From a bacterium (GTDB lineage Bacteria > Planctomycetota > Planctomycetia > Isosphaerales > Isosphaeraceae), in NCBI GenBank assembly GCA_016125085.1, contig WGMM01000002.1, forward strand, positions 62,001-126,000: a DNA stretch of 64,000 bases, in the 5' to 3' direction. Below the pieces are notes generated by a model, which was not told where the DNA came from, made no database searches, and was given only the letters and a program-made list of their open reading frames with translations. Positions 25,985-34,982 of this stretch are shown piece by piece. The position numbers were made by a program, and so were the translations under genes. Positions within the stretch are counted from its first letter, which is position 1. Every line of letters begins with the position of its first letter.

Positions 25985-27109
25985 TCAAACAAGTCTCGTG
26001 TCGGTGGCAGGTGCCTCGGGACGTGATCGCCCGAGAACCAGGCGATCGACGCCGATGAGAAGGGCCACCAGGCCGAAGGAGAGCCCCATCAGGCCAGCGA
26101 ACCGGTGATGAGCCGTCTGCTGGTTGACGAGTTCCAGTGCCTGACGTTCGAAGTTCTTGCCCATATCGACATCGGCAGATGCCACATAAAGAGGATAGCG
26201 TTCTCCGGCGACCTCACGAAAGCTCTCTTCGACTTCGAATTTCGGATTCAGCCGCTCGATTGCCTTTTCGAGATATTCGCCGTTCGAAAGCCCATATGCC
26301 GAAAGGCGGGCCGAGACGATCTTTTCGAGATTGGCGCGAGCCTCACGGATGGACTTTTCACGTGTCGCGCACGGGCCGCTCTGGACGTGAACCCGTGATT
26401 CGGCCACCTTCGCATTCTGTTGACTGTGTGCAGGATCGTTCGCAGCGGGCGGAACAGGCGGCACCGGCGGCACAGGGGGCACTCCCGGAACGGAAGGAAG
26501 ACCGTTCGATGCGTGACCCAGAATGCGTGAGACGATCGCGTTGCGGGACTTCTCAGTCACTTTCGCACCGGCTCGTTCCGCGGCCGCACGGAGCTTCTCG
26601 CCAGCTTCCGAGAGCTTGGCTTCGAGTTCCTTCATGCGATCGTCCGCCTGGGCCGTCACGCCGGCACTCACGGCTTCGCTGATCGACTTGCCCCTGGCGT
26701 CATTCACGACGACCACGTGACGCTCGATCGGCCGGCCCGACAACCTGGATTCGGGCTTCGAATTCTCCGAACTTCCCCCCCGCATGTTTTCCGTAATGAC
26801 GCTGCCGTCTTCATCCGCGACGATCACACGCGATCCGCCACGGCTGACGACCGCTTGACCTTCCTTACCGGAGAGCCGTGCGAGTTCTTCCGTATCGATC
26901 ATCACCGGCGAGCCTTCGAACACGAAAGGCTCACGGGAGGAAACGATGCGGTCGACCATGACCGGCGCGGGCGTTTCTTTCTTCTTTTCGCGGCTGCGGT
27001 TCCGGCCGTTGTCGTTGTCGATGACGGCCAGGAATGCGATGAGCAGACCGATCCAGACCCAGCCGTTGGCGTTCTTGTCGTCTTTTTTGTTCTTGTCGCG
27101 GTCTTTCAT
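25985..27109 (-). CDS. Bitopic membrane protein with coiled coil, unknown
   Basis: The product has 374 residues. A very basic/polar N-terminus (Lys/Asp/Asn-rich) is followed by a membrane helix at about residues 16-30 ('GWVWIGLLIAFLAVI'), a long soluble part with a coiled-coil segment around 'MKELEAKLSEAGEKLRAAA', and a short repeat 'VPPVPPVPPVPP' linker. A second soluble domain ends with a C-terminal helix 'GLMGLSFGLVALLIGVDRL'. No family recognised. GGAGA precedes the ATG. It sits between the kinase (18 bp upstream) and the sigma factor (40 bp downstream) and is probably a membrane partner of that signalling set. Confidence 0.82.
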   Translation of the reverse strand: MKDRDKNKKDDKNANGWVWIGLLIAFLAVIDNDNGRNRSREKKKETPAPVMVDRIVSSREPFVFEGSPVMIDTEELARLSGKEGQAVVSRGGSRVIVADEDGSVITENMRGGSSENSKPESRLSGRPIERHVVVVNDARGKSISEAVSAGVTAQADDRMKELEAKLSEAGEKLRAAAERAGAKVTEKSRNAIVSRILGHASNGLPSVPGVPPVPPVPPVPPAANDPAHSQQNAKVAESRVHVQSGPCATREKSIREARANLEKIVSARLSAYGLSNGEYLEKAIERLNPKFEVEESFREVAGERYPLYVASADVDMGKNFERQALELVNQQTAHHRFAGLMGLSFGLVALLIGVDRLVLGRSRPEAPATDTRLV

Positions 27110-27127
27110 GGCGAATTCTCCAGTCGA

Positions 27128-28933
27128 TCAGAAGAACCGGCGCTTGGCCAGCTGCCGCAGTTGGGCGTAATCCGCCAATTCCTTGTCCCACGGGCCGACG
27201 AACTGGGCCACGACGCCGGTCACGGCGAAGACCGCAAGTGCGAGCGGAAATTCTTCCGTGGCGATGCCGCTGACGAACAGGCAGGCGAAACCCCATTTCA
27301 GAAGATTGCCGAAGCTCCAGCGTGTCGGACGGTCGCGTTCGACCATGCGCCACCAGCGAGGAACGCTCATGACCAGGCCGCCCATCAGGGCATACTGCAA
27401 CCATTGCCCCGATTGCAGTACCTGTGCGAACGCTGTGCCGAGCGCCGGAAGCGGCTGATCCATGGCCCTGGGCCGCTTGTCGATCCCCAGCCAGTCAGCC
27501 AGCACCGAAGCGACGACCCCCAGAGCGGCACCGGAAACGAACCCGACGGCACGTTTGCGACCCGTCGTCACTTTCCAGTTTTCCCATGAGTTCTGAAGCC
27601 ACAGCATGAGGCTCGTCAGCAGGCTCGAAGTCACGGCGACATAGGCCACCCGGTTCGGGGCGTCGCTCATGTTCACGCCGACCATGAAGCCTTCCGGCGA
27701 TGCCAGAAGCCAGCTGCAAACGATCGTCCAGGCGACGGCACGAAGCAGCGAGCGGTTCCGCTCATGGTCTTCCGGCCACGGGGGCGCTTCGATGACGACC
27801 TCGTTCGCCGAAAACCTGGCCCTGGCGAACCGGCCTCTCAGACCGGCCGGTTTGGCTTCTGGCCGCTGACCGCTGTTTTTTCGCAGGCGTTCTGCCTGAG
27901 GGCCACGGACCAGAACGCCGAACCGGTTCGTCCAGGAATCGGGATTCACGGTCACGAATGGCTTCGGCTGGACGTCTTCCACGGGCTGAGTCGTCGCGGA
28001 ATTCGTGCCGGCCGCCGGCCTGGCCGAATCTTTCAGCCAGGGGCTGGCGACCCGCTCCAGATTCGTACGGATGTCGCCCCAGAGGCCGGAAGCCGACATG
28101 GACTTCTCGACACCCTGAAGAATCTCCCGCACGTCATGCGGGCGCTTCGAGGGGTCCTTATCCAGACATTTCTCGACGATCGGGCGATACCGCTGCGGAA
28201 TCGACGCCAGATCCGGCCGGTCGAACTGGTGCCGCATCAGCACTTCGGCGGCCGTCTGACCATGAAACGGCGGCTTGCCCGTGATCATCTCGAACAGGAT
28301 CACGCCGATGGCGTAGATGTCGACCGGCTTGTCGTAACGGCCGGTCCGGATCTCGGGGGCCATATAGTGGCAGGTGCCCACGCTCACCGAATGGTCGCGG
28401 TCGACTTCGGTGATCGTCTTGGAAAGGCCGTAATCGCCGACCTTGACGAGCCCTTCCTCGACGAAGATATTCGCGGGTTTGAGATCCCGGTGCACGATCC
28501 CGGCGGCGTGAAGTTCCGCAACGCCCGAGACAAGACCGGCAAGGTGCGAACGGATCTCAGCGTCAGGAAGCCCGGCCGGGTGCCGTTCGATGACTTCTTT
28601 GAGACTTGGCCCGGAGACGTATTCCATCAGGACGAAAGAAGCCCCTTCGGCGTTCGTCTTGATGTCGTACAGGCCGACGAGATTCGGGCTTTTCAGGTTG
28701 ATGCAGTGAGCCGCGCCGCGGCGTTCGACTTCGACCGCGCGAGTGATGTGCTTCAGCGCGATCCGCTTGCCGGCGTCGGTCACGGCGAAATAAACCTCGC
28801 CGAAACCGCCACGTCCGATGGCTCGCTTGATCGTCACGCCTTCCAGTGGCTGATCGCCCGCCTGGTAGTAGTAACGCCCCGGGGCCGCCGGCCCGTAGGA
28901 GTCATCGATATTGATCGTTTTGTTCATGTCCAT
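27128..28933 (-). CDS. Transmembrane Ser/Thr protein kinase
   Basis: The product has ~601 residues. The N-terminal Hanks-type kinase domain (~35-300) has the Gly loop 'IGRGGFGEVYFAV', catalytic Lys in 'IALKHI', catalytic loop 'IVHRDLKPANIF', a DYG in place of the usual DFG ('VGDYGLSK'), the APE region 'GTCHYMAPE' and 'DIYAIGVILFEMITGKPPF'. A Pro-rich linker and about five C-terminal membrane helices follow, without a PASTA or sensor domain. All catalytic residues are present, so it should be active. Start 28933 or 28927 (two in-frame ATGs). It is preceded on the same strand by an FHA-like gene and followed by a coiled-coil membrane protein and an ECF sigma factor. Confidence 0.95.
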   Translation of the reverse strand: MDMNKTINIDDSYGPAAPGRYYYQAGDQPLEGVTIKRAIGRGGFGEVYFAVTDAGKRIALKHITRAVEVERRGAAHCINLKSPNLVGLYDIKTNAEGASFVLMEYVSGPSLKEVIERHPAGLPDAEIRSHLAGLVSGVAELHAAGIVHRDLKPANIFVEEGLVKVGDYGLSKTITEVDRDHSVSVGTCHYMAPEIRTGRYDKPVDIYAIGVILFEMITGKPPFHGQTAAEVLMRHQFDRPDLASIPQRYRPIVEKCLDKDPSKRPHDVREILQGVEKSMSASGLWGDIRTNLERVASPWLKDSARPAAGTNSATTQPVEDVQPKPFVTVNPDSWTNRFGVLVRGPQAERLRKNSGQRPEAKPAGLRGRFARARFSANEVVIEAPPWPEDHERNRSLLRAVAWTIVCSWLLASPEGFMVGVNMSDAPNRVAYVAVTSSLLTSLMLWLQNSWENWKVTTGRKRAVGFVSGAALGVVASVLADWLGIDKRPRAMDQPLPALGTAFAQVLQSGQWLQYALMGGLVMSVPRWWRMVERDRPTRWSFGNLLKWGFACLFVSGIATEEFPLALAVFAVTGVVAQFVGPWDKELADYAQLRQLAKRRFF

Positions 28934-29039
28934 GGGATCGGTTCTCACGAGTTGCCGCGTCGCAGGGTCATTCGTTCGAGAATCCGCCTTATTGACTAAC
29001 GATTGTACCCGATCTACGAAATTCCCGAAAAAGGAACCG

Positions 29040-30395
29040 TCAGCATTCCCAGAATATTCCGACGGCTCCCACGCGCATTCTGCACGGTGGCTTGAGACTC
29101 GCATCGCCCGCGATCTCCTGGCCTTCGAGCGTCCACGATTTCCGTCGCTTTACGGCCCACCCATCAGCGGACCTGGCAAGTATCAATGGTTCGGTGATTT
29201 CCTTGTGCGGCACTTCCGCATCCGGGCCGCCGATCTGGAGCATCTCGCCCAGAAGAACGAGCCCCCGGACACCTTTCGAAGATGGTCGACCGGTTCTCTC
29301 CAGCCGGGCCGTGCCTGTCTCCATCCGTGGCTGCACGAATCGGAATTCCGTGCCTTTTTCATGCAATCGCAGCAGATTGCCATGAAACAGGCAGCCGCTG
29401 CGCTGCGGTTTGCCGTCGACGACAACGCCGGAATCGCTCGTGAACATCCAGCACCCTTCGGAATCCCGCTGGAGCCGGAAGCCGGAACTATCGGCCGAAC
29501 CGAAAAGGTCAGCGAAACGAGCGTCGTCGGCAGTCGCGACGACGATCGTATCCTCCTGGCACACGAGCCACGTATCGGCCCTGTCGAGCGATATCTGACC
29601 GATTTCGATGCGAGCCGGCGTCGTGCCCGATGCGGCTGGAGTCTCCGGTGCCGCAGCCTGGGCTTCGATGAGCGGAGCCAGGTCGTCGGCCCCGCGCGGA
29701 ATTTCGGTCACCAGGCCGCTGAAATCGGCCCGGATCAACGAAGGCGCCAAATTGCCCAGACGTTTCGCCAGAGCCTGCGCGCCTTTGTGCCTGGGCGCGA
29801 TCGCGAGAATCCGCCGGGCCACGGCCAGCGATTCTTCGTAACGGCCGTCGTCCTCCAGAATTCGCATGGCGACAGTGCATTGCAGGAGCGTTTCGTGATC
29901 TTCGGCGATCCGTTCGCGCATCCTGGCCAGGGCCCGATCGTCCTGCCCTGCTTCAGCGATCAACTGGCGGGCACGGTCCAAGTGGCTGATGGCTTCGCGA
30001 AAGTCGCCTGCGACACAGGCACGTTCAAGTTCCCATAATCGGTCCGCAGCCTCGCGAAACGTCTCAAGCCGAGCGTCGTGCAACCCCCGGTCCGGAAACC
30101 GGTCCACCCGCCGCAGCCATCGCAGAGCCGTCGTACGGTTCAAATCCGCCCAGCCAGCGGCCAGAAAGGCGTCCGTCAACCTGCGCTCCCAATCGGGCAG
30201 CAGCAACTTCATCGTGGAGTCCGAAGGCTTCTCGCGAAGTTGTTCCAACAGGACCGCCGCACGATCCCATTGCCCGACCGCCAGCCACTGGGACCATTCG
30301 GCATGCGGCACGAAGGAGGTTTCCAGGGATTCGACGCCCCCTGACTTCTTCCAGCGCAGCAGGTTGCGATTACGTTCCAGCCATGCCCAGACCAT
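29040..30395 (-). CDS. FHA-like/TPR-like cytoplasmic protein in the kinase operon
   Basis: The product has 451 residues from the ATG at 30395, with GAGGTGG upstream. The N-terminal ~260 residues are helical and TPR-like ('AVGQWDRAAVLLEQLREKP', 'DDGRYEESLAVARRILAIA'). The C-terminal ~190 residues are beta-rich with 'GVVVDGKPQRSGCLFHGNL' and 'LRLHEKGTEFRFV', which resembles the FHA fold pattern (named element, G-L-x-x-G-D/N-x-L, E-F-R/V-F), possibly twice. FHA domains bind phosphothreonine, so a link to the adjacent kinase is plausible. The FHA call is by pattern only. The usual G-R and S-x-x-H motifs are not clear. Confidence 0.75.
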   Translation of the reverse strand: MVWAWLERNRNLLRWKKSGGVESLETSFVPHAEWSQWLAVGQWDRAAVLLEQLREKPSDSTMKLLLPDWERRLTDAFLAAGWADLNRTTALRWLRRVDRFPDRGLHDARLETFREAADRLWELERACVAGDFREAISHLDRARQLIAEAGQDDRALARMRERIAEDHETLLQCTVAMRILEDDGRYEESLAVARRILAIAPRHKGAQALAKRLGNLAPSLIRADFSGLVTEIPRGADDLAPLIEAQAAAPETPAASGTTPARIEIGQISLDRADTWLVCQEDTIVVATADDARFADLFGSADSSGFRLQRDSEGCWMFTSDSGVVVDGKPQRSGCLFHGNLLRLHEKGTEFRFVQPRMETGTARLERTGRPSSKGVRGLVLLGEMLQIGGPDAEVPHKEITEPLILARSADGWAVKRRKSWTLEGQEIAGDASLKPPCRMRVGAVGIFWEC

Positions 30396-30580
30396 AGCGC
30401 CACCTCGTCCAGATCGCAACTCGTTCGATGTTCGGTCATTGTCCCAAACGGACACATGTTTCGCCACTGATACGGCACATAAGCGTCGAGCCCTTGTCGA
30501 TGCCTTCATCAGGCGGATCGCAAGGGCTCGGCGAAGATTATCGATCGTGTCGCACAGCCGTACTCATCGCTGCGTTCGTG

Positions 30581-31396
30581 TCAAAGCTTGACGGAAGCGG
30601 CGACTTTCGACTCGGACTGCTCAGGAGCGAACTTGGCGTCGAACTCCTTCGTGACATCGCCCACGGCTTCAGCCTTGGGCCCAAGGGTGCCGTCTTCGGC
30701 CATCCGGCCTTCGACTTCCGAAACCCGGGTGATCACGTTCAGGCGGCGATCCAGCTCCGAGACGCTCTGCTTGGCACGGGCCAGGGCCGAACCGTCGAAG
30801 TGATACTTGCTGCGAGCGTTGGAGGCTTCGATCGCCGCCAGCCGGGCCTGAATCTCTTCGAGCTTCGATTCCAGGGCCTTCTTTTGCGTGGCAATCGCCG
30901 TCAGGTGCTCACGGGCCGATTCCACCACCTTCTGGCGGCTGGTCAGCGTGGCCTTCTTCTCTTCCAGAATCCGTTCGCACCGGTTGTACGTATCCAGGCG
31001 ATTCCGCAGCGATTCCTGAATCAGCCGCGAGTTATCCTGGCCGCCGGTCTTCGTCACGCCGGGGTTGCCGAGCTGCGTCCGCAGAGCGACCATCGTCGCT
31101 TTCTGCTTTTCCAGATTGGCCGTCGTTTCGGCGATTTCGTCCTCCAGCGTTCGGGCATCCTGCTCAGCACGAGCCATTTGCTCGATGTGCTGACGAATCG
31201 CAGGGGTCAGCGATTCGATCTCGCGCTTGGCACGATCGATTTCGAACTGAACCGGCACGGAATCCTTGGCCGCGGTGCGAACTTTGAAGGCCGCCGTGCG
31301 GACATAGCTGCCGGCCGGCGTACCGAAAAGCCCCACCATCAGGGCCGATCCGAGAAACCCGAACACCACAGCCTTCTTGATCATGGTCAGAATCAT
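30581..31396 (-). CDS. Membrane-anchored coiled-coil protein
   Basis: The product has 271 residues. A membrane helix lies at residues ~7-26 ('AVVFGFLGSALMVGLFG'). Nearly all of residues 50-230 is heptad-rich coiled coil (for example 'RAEQDARTLEDEIAETTAN', 'VVESAREHLTAIATQKKAL'), and the tail is charged. The layout recalls PspA-like or cell-envelope tether proteins, but the membrane anchor argues against true PspA. The ribosome binding site GGAGG is strong. It is first in the minus-strand run leading to the FHA-like gene, kinase and sigma factor, with 185 bp to the next gene. Confidence 0.82.
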   Translation of the reverse strand: MILTMIKKAVVFGFLGSALMVGLFGTPAGSYVRTAAFKVRTAAKDSVPVQFEIDRAKREIESLTPAIRQHIEQMARAEQDARTLEDEIAETTANLEKQKATMVALRTQLGNPGVTKTGGQDNSRLIQESLRNRLDTYNRCERILEEKKATLTSRQKVVESAREHLTAIATQKKALESKLEEIQARLAAIEASNARSKYHFDGSALARAKQSVSELDRRLNVITRVSEVEGRMAEDGTLGPKAEAVGDVTKEFDAKFAPEQSESKVAASVKL

Positions 31397-31670
31397 CTCA
31401 AGGTCCTCCTCAATCGCTCACTGACTTTCGTTCGATCGTCGATTCCGGTCGTCTCTTTTTTGCCGCCGGAGCCTTCTAAGGAGTTATTCGCCCCGCCCCG
31501 AAAAATATTCACGCCCCGCCATCGATTTTCGAAACGAAGACCTATCTCCCTGCAAACCAAAAGGATATGCACATAATCCCCCTTCCGCTCAGGCTTGAAA
31601 CCGCGACGGGCGTCCGATTATTCTCAGGCTCACACGGCAAAATCGCCCGCTAGCCGCGAAGGATCGACCG

Positions 31671-34574
31671 ATGGCCCGAAAACGGGCGGACAAGACTTCT
31701 CCGAAACGAGAGCCCGACGCGGTCGCCAGGCTGACCGGCAGTTCGATCGACTCCGCGACGATTACCGCTCCGGACGATTTCATCCGTGTCGTCGGCGCGC
31801 GAACGCACAACCTCAAGAACGTCGACGTTTCCATTCCCCGCGACCGGCTCGTGGTCTTCAGCGGCGTTTCCGGCTCAGGCAAAAGCAGCCTGCTTTTCGA
31901 TACCGTTTACGCCGAGGGCCAGCGGCGATTTCTGGAAACGCTTTCCACTTACGCCCGTACCTACCTGGAACAGCTCGACAAGCCGGATGTCGACATCATC
32001 GAAGGCCTGCCGCCGACCGTCGCGATCGACCAGAAGATCGGCAGCTTCAGCCCCCGGTCGACCGTCGGCACGATCACCGAGATCTACGACTACCTTCGAC
32101 TCCTTTTCTCGAAGGAAGGCACTCCTTTTTGCCCGAAGTGCCAGGTCGCCGTGCAGACACAGTCCGAGGACCGGATCGCCGGGAACGTTCTGGGGCTGCC
32201 GGAAGCCACGCGTGTGATCCTGCTGGCCCCTATGGTCAAAGGCCGCAAGGGCTATCATAAGGATGTGTTCGAATCGCTCCGCAAGGCGGGGCTGATCCGC
32301 GCCCGGGTGGACGGCACGATGGTCGAAATCGACCCGCCACCGGCCCTTGACCGCAACACACTTCATACGATCGAGGCCGTCGTGGACCGGCTCGTCGTGC
32401 GAGAAGGCATCGCCGCGCGGCTGGGCGAGAGCCTCAAGACGGCCCTCAAACTCGGCGAGGGTGTCGTCATCCTCAGCATCGAAAAAGACGGCGAATGGTC
32501 CGACACCCTCCTTTCCACGAAGGCCTCGTGCCCGGGCTGCGGCCTGAGCCTGCCGGAGCTGGAACCCCGCTCGTTCAGCTTCAATTCCCGCTACGGTGCC
32601 TGCCCGGACTGCGATGGCCTGGGCTACCGCGAACGGTTCGACCCGGAACTCGTTTTGCCGGACCATTCGCTTTCGCTCGGCAAGGGGCTCGTCGCTGTCT
32701 GGACCGATTCGGCCCTGATGGACCGGCTCGACCCGCCCTGGGACGCGATCCGCGCCTGGCTGAAGTCCCACGGCGTTTCGGATCGCGTAGCCTATGCCGA
32801 GTGGCCTGCCGATATCCGCCAGAAGTTCCTCGAAGGCGAGAAAGTCGACAAGAAATCAGGCCGGGCGAAATTCGCCGGGATTGAGGCGATTCTCGCCGGA
32901 CAGCTCGAATCAGCCCGCAGCGAAAAACAGCGGCAGGCCATCGCGGCTTATCGAACTCGCAATATTTGCAAGACTTGCGAAGGGGCGAGGCTCAAGCCCG
33001 AAAGCCGCGCCGTGCGGCTGGGCGACGCGCCGATCGAGGAGATTGTCGGCTGGCCCCTGAATCGTACCGAGTCGTTTTTCGAAGCACTGCGATTCGAAGG
33101 CGAACGCCAGGCCATCGGCGGCCCCGTGGCCCGGGAAATCGCATCCCGGCTGAAGTTTCTCAACCATGTCGGCCTTACGTATCTTACGCTCGACCGTTCG
33201 GCCGAAACCCTGAGCGGCGGCGAACTACAACGGGTACGCCTGGCGGCCCAGGTGGGCTCAGGCTTGATCGGCATCGCATACGTCCTCGACGAACCGACCG
33301 CCGGGCTGCACCCGCGCGACACCGAAAAGCTGATCGAAACGCTGATCGAGTTGCGAAATCTGGGCAATTCGGTACTAGTGGTCGAGCACGACGAAGCGAT
33401 GATCCGAAGCGCCGACTGGCTCATCGAAGTCGGCCCCGGCGCAGGCCCGGACGGCGGCTCGATCGTCGGCTGCGGCCGCCCTGAAGACGCCCATGCCTGG
33501 CCCGATTCCCCCACGGCGAAAGCCCTGAGCAAGCCCCCCGCCCTGCTTGCGGACGGCTCCGGCTGGTCGCCATCCACCCACCGTGAATGGCTGACGCTCA
33601 ATGGCGCTGCCGAGAACAACCTCAAAAAGATCGATATCCGCCTCCCGCTCGGAAAAATGACGGCCGTCACCGGTGTCTCCGGCTCCGGGAAAAGCACCCT
33701 GGTTTACGACATATTGGCTCCGTCCGTGGGCCGGGCGATCGGCCTGAAAATGGCCAGGCCGGGCCGGTTCGAAAGTGCCGTCGGCACGGAGCCGGTCAAG
33801 CGGCTGGTTCTTGTGGATCAGTCGCCCATCGGCCGTACGCCACGCTCCACGCCCGCGACCTACACCGGCCTTCTCGACGAGATCCGCAAAGTTTACGCCG
33901 GCACGCGCGACGCCAAGCTCCGGGGGTTCGGCCCGGCCCGGTTCAGCTATAACGTGGCCGAGGGCCGCTGCCCGAAGTGCGATGGCCAAGGGCAGCTCAA
34001 GCTGGAAATGCAGTTTTTGTCGGACACCTGGATGCAGTGCCCCGAATGCCGCGGCCTGCGATACGACCGTGCCACGCTGGCGATCATGTTCAAGGGCTAT
34101 TCGATCGGCAAATTGCTCATGACCCGCATCGACGAAGCCCTGAGCCTGTTCGAAAACGTGCCGCGTGTTCTCGACGGGCTCACGGCCCTGCACGACGTCG
34201 GCCTGGGCTACCTGACTCTGGGCCAATCGAGCACGACCCTTTCGGGCGGCGAGGCACAACGGGTGAAGCTTGCAGCCGAACTCGCAAAACCTTCGAACCA
34301 GCACACGCTGTTCCTGCTGGACGAACCGACCACAGGGCTACATTCCGGCGATGTCGCGAACCTGACGCGAATTCTCAAGCGACTGACGGAACAGGGCCAC
34401 AGCGTCGTCGTGATCGAGCACCAGCTGGATCTGATCGCGTCGAGCGACTGGGTCATCGACCTCGGCCCGGAAGCGGGTGAATCCGGCGGCGAACTCGTCG
34501 CCATGGGACCGCCGGCCACGATCGCCGCATGCCCGGAGAGCCGCACTGGCTCGTGGCTCGCGAAACTCGCATGA
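31671..34574 (+). CDS. uvrA: Excinuclease ABC subunit UvrA
   Basis: DNA-damage recognition ATPase of nucleotide excision repair. The product has 967 residues, near full family length. Two ABC halves are present: Walker A 'GVSGSGKSSLLFD' and 'GVSGSGKSTLVYD', signatures 'LSGGELQRVRLA' and 'LSGGEAQRVKLA', Walker B 'VLDEPTAGLHP' and 'LLDEPTTGLHSGD'. Zinc motifs 'CPGC'...'CPDC' and 'CPKC'...'CPEC' are intact. The UvrB-binding region ('KGRKGYHKDVFESLRKAGL') is present, so it is not the short UvrA2 class. The Asp/Ser-rich start and 'LLFDTVYAEGQRRFLETLS' differ a little from the consensus, so a second paralogue elsewhere is possible. AAGGA precedes the ATG. Confidence 0.95.
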   Translation: MARKRADKTSPKREPDAVARLTGSSIDSATITAPDDFIRVVGARTHNLKNVDVSIPRDRLVVFSGVSGSGKSSLLFDTVYAEGQRRFLETLSTYARTYLEQLDKPDVDIIEGLPPTVAIDQKIGSFSPRSTVGTITEIYDYLRLLFSKEGTPFCPKCQVAVQTQSEDRIAGNVLGLPEATRVILLAPMVKGRKGYHKDVFESLRKAGLIRARVDGTMVEIDPPPALDRNTLHTIEAVVDRLVVREGIAARLGESLKTALKLGEGVVILSIEKDGEWSDTLLSTKASCPGCGLSLPELEPRSFSFNSRYGACPDCDGLGYRERFDPELVLPDHSLSLGKGLVAVWTDSALMDRLDPPWDAIRAWLKSHGVSDRVAYAEWPADIRQKFLEGEKVDKKSGRAKFAGIEAILAGQLESARSEKQRQAIAAYRTRNICKTCEGARLKPESRAVRLGDAPIEEIVGWPLNRTESFFEALRFEGERQAIGGPVAREIASRLKFLNHVGLTYLTLDRSAETLSGGELQRVRLAAQVGSGLIGIAYVLDEPTAGLHPRDTEKLIETLIELRNLGNSVLVVEHDEAMIRSADWLIEVGPGAGPDGGSIVGCGRPEDAHAWPDSPTAKALSKPPALLADGSGWSPSTHREWLTLNGAAENNLKKIDIRLPLGKMTAVTGVSGSGKSTLVYDILAPSVGRAIGLKMARPGRFESAVGTEPVKRLVLVDQSPIGRTPRSTPATYTGLLDEIRKVYAGTRDAKLRGFGPARFSYNVAEGRCPKCDGQGQLKLEMQFLSDTWMQCPECRGLRYDRATLAIMFKGYSIGKLLMTRIDEALSLFENVPRVLDGLTALHDVGLGYLTLGQSSTTLSGGEAQRVKLAAELAKPSNQHTLFLLDEPTTGLHSGDVANLTRILKRLTEQGHSVVVIEHQLDLIASSDWVIDLGPEAGESGGELVAMGPPATIAACPESRTGSWLAKLA

Positions 34575-34982
34575 CATAAAAATTCAGAGAGTAGCGAGTA
34601 GGGCGGGCTTCCAGCCCGCCGCTTTCGCATCGCGGGAAAACCTGGTATCTGAAGCCTTCTCCTAATGCCAGGCTGGCGGGCTCAAGCCCGCCCTACCTGC
34701 ACTTGGGTCACCTTATGGCTGTTCAAGCTTTCCTCTTGTGGAAAAGTCTCGAAGCCGTTTCGAAGCGCTTCCCCGGGAACGCGCCGAGCGATTTCGCATA
34801 GTTCCCAAAATGCTTGTTCAGAAGTCGCCCGAGGATTACGATGCGTGTGTCAGCGTGATCGGTACTGTTTGAGAATCCCGCAGCACTGCCAGGCTTCTCA
34901 TCCCGACGGATCTCCACTTCGGTCCCGCCCCCATTCTCCGCCGAATCCGCATTGCCACACTTCGCACCGGAGCGTTGCCCAC
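34575..34982. other. Intergenic region with REP-like inverted repeat
   Basis: About 400 bp between uvrA and the ceramidase-like gene. It contains the inverted repeat at 34598-34696. I see no gene, no clear promoter and no T-tract terminator in the rest. Confidence 0.6.
34598..34696. repeat. REP/BIME-like inverted repeat
   Basis: The left arm (34598-34620, 'gtagggcgggctt'...) and right arm (34675-34696, ...'aagcccgccctac') are inverted copies. Each arm is itself a small hairpin (ggcgggct/agcccgcc). 'cctgg'/'ccagg' pair inside. It lies just after uvrA and could also act as a transcription or mRNA end barrier. Confidence 0.75.

Noticed and set aside
26455..26500. Short tandem repeat encoding VPPVPPVPP
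   Set aside because: It is a low-complexity linker inside the 374-residue membrane protein, not a separate repeat element.
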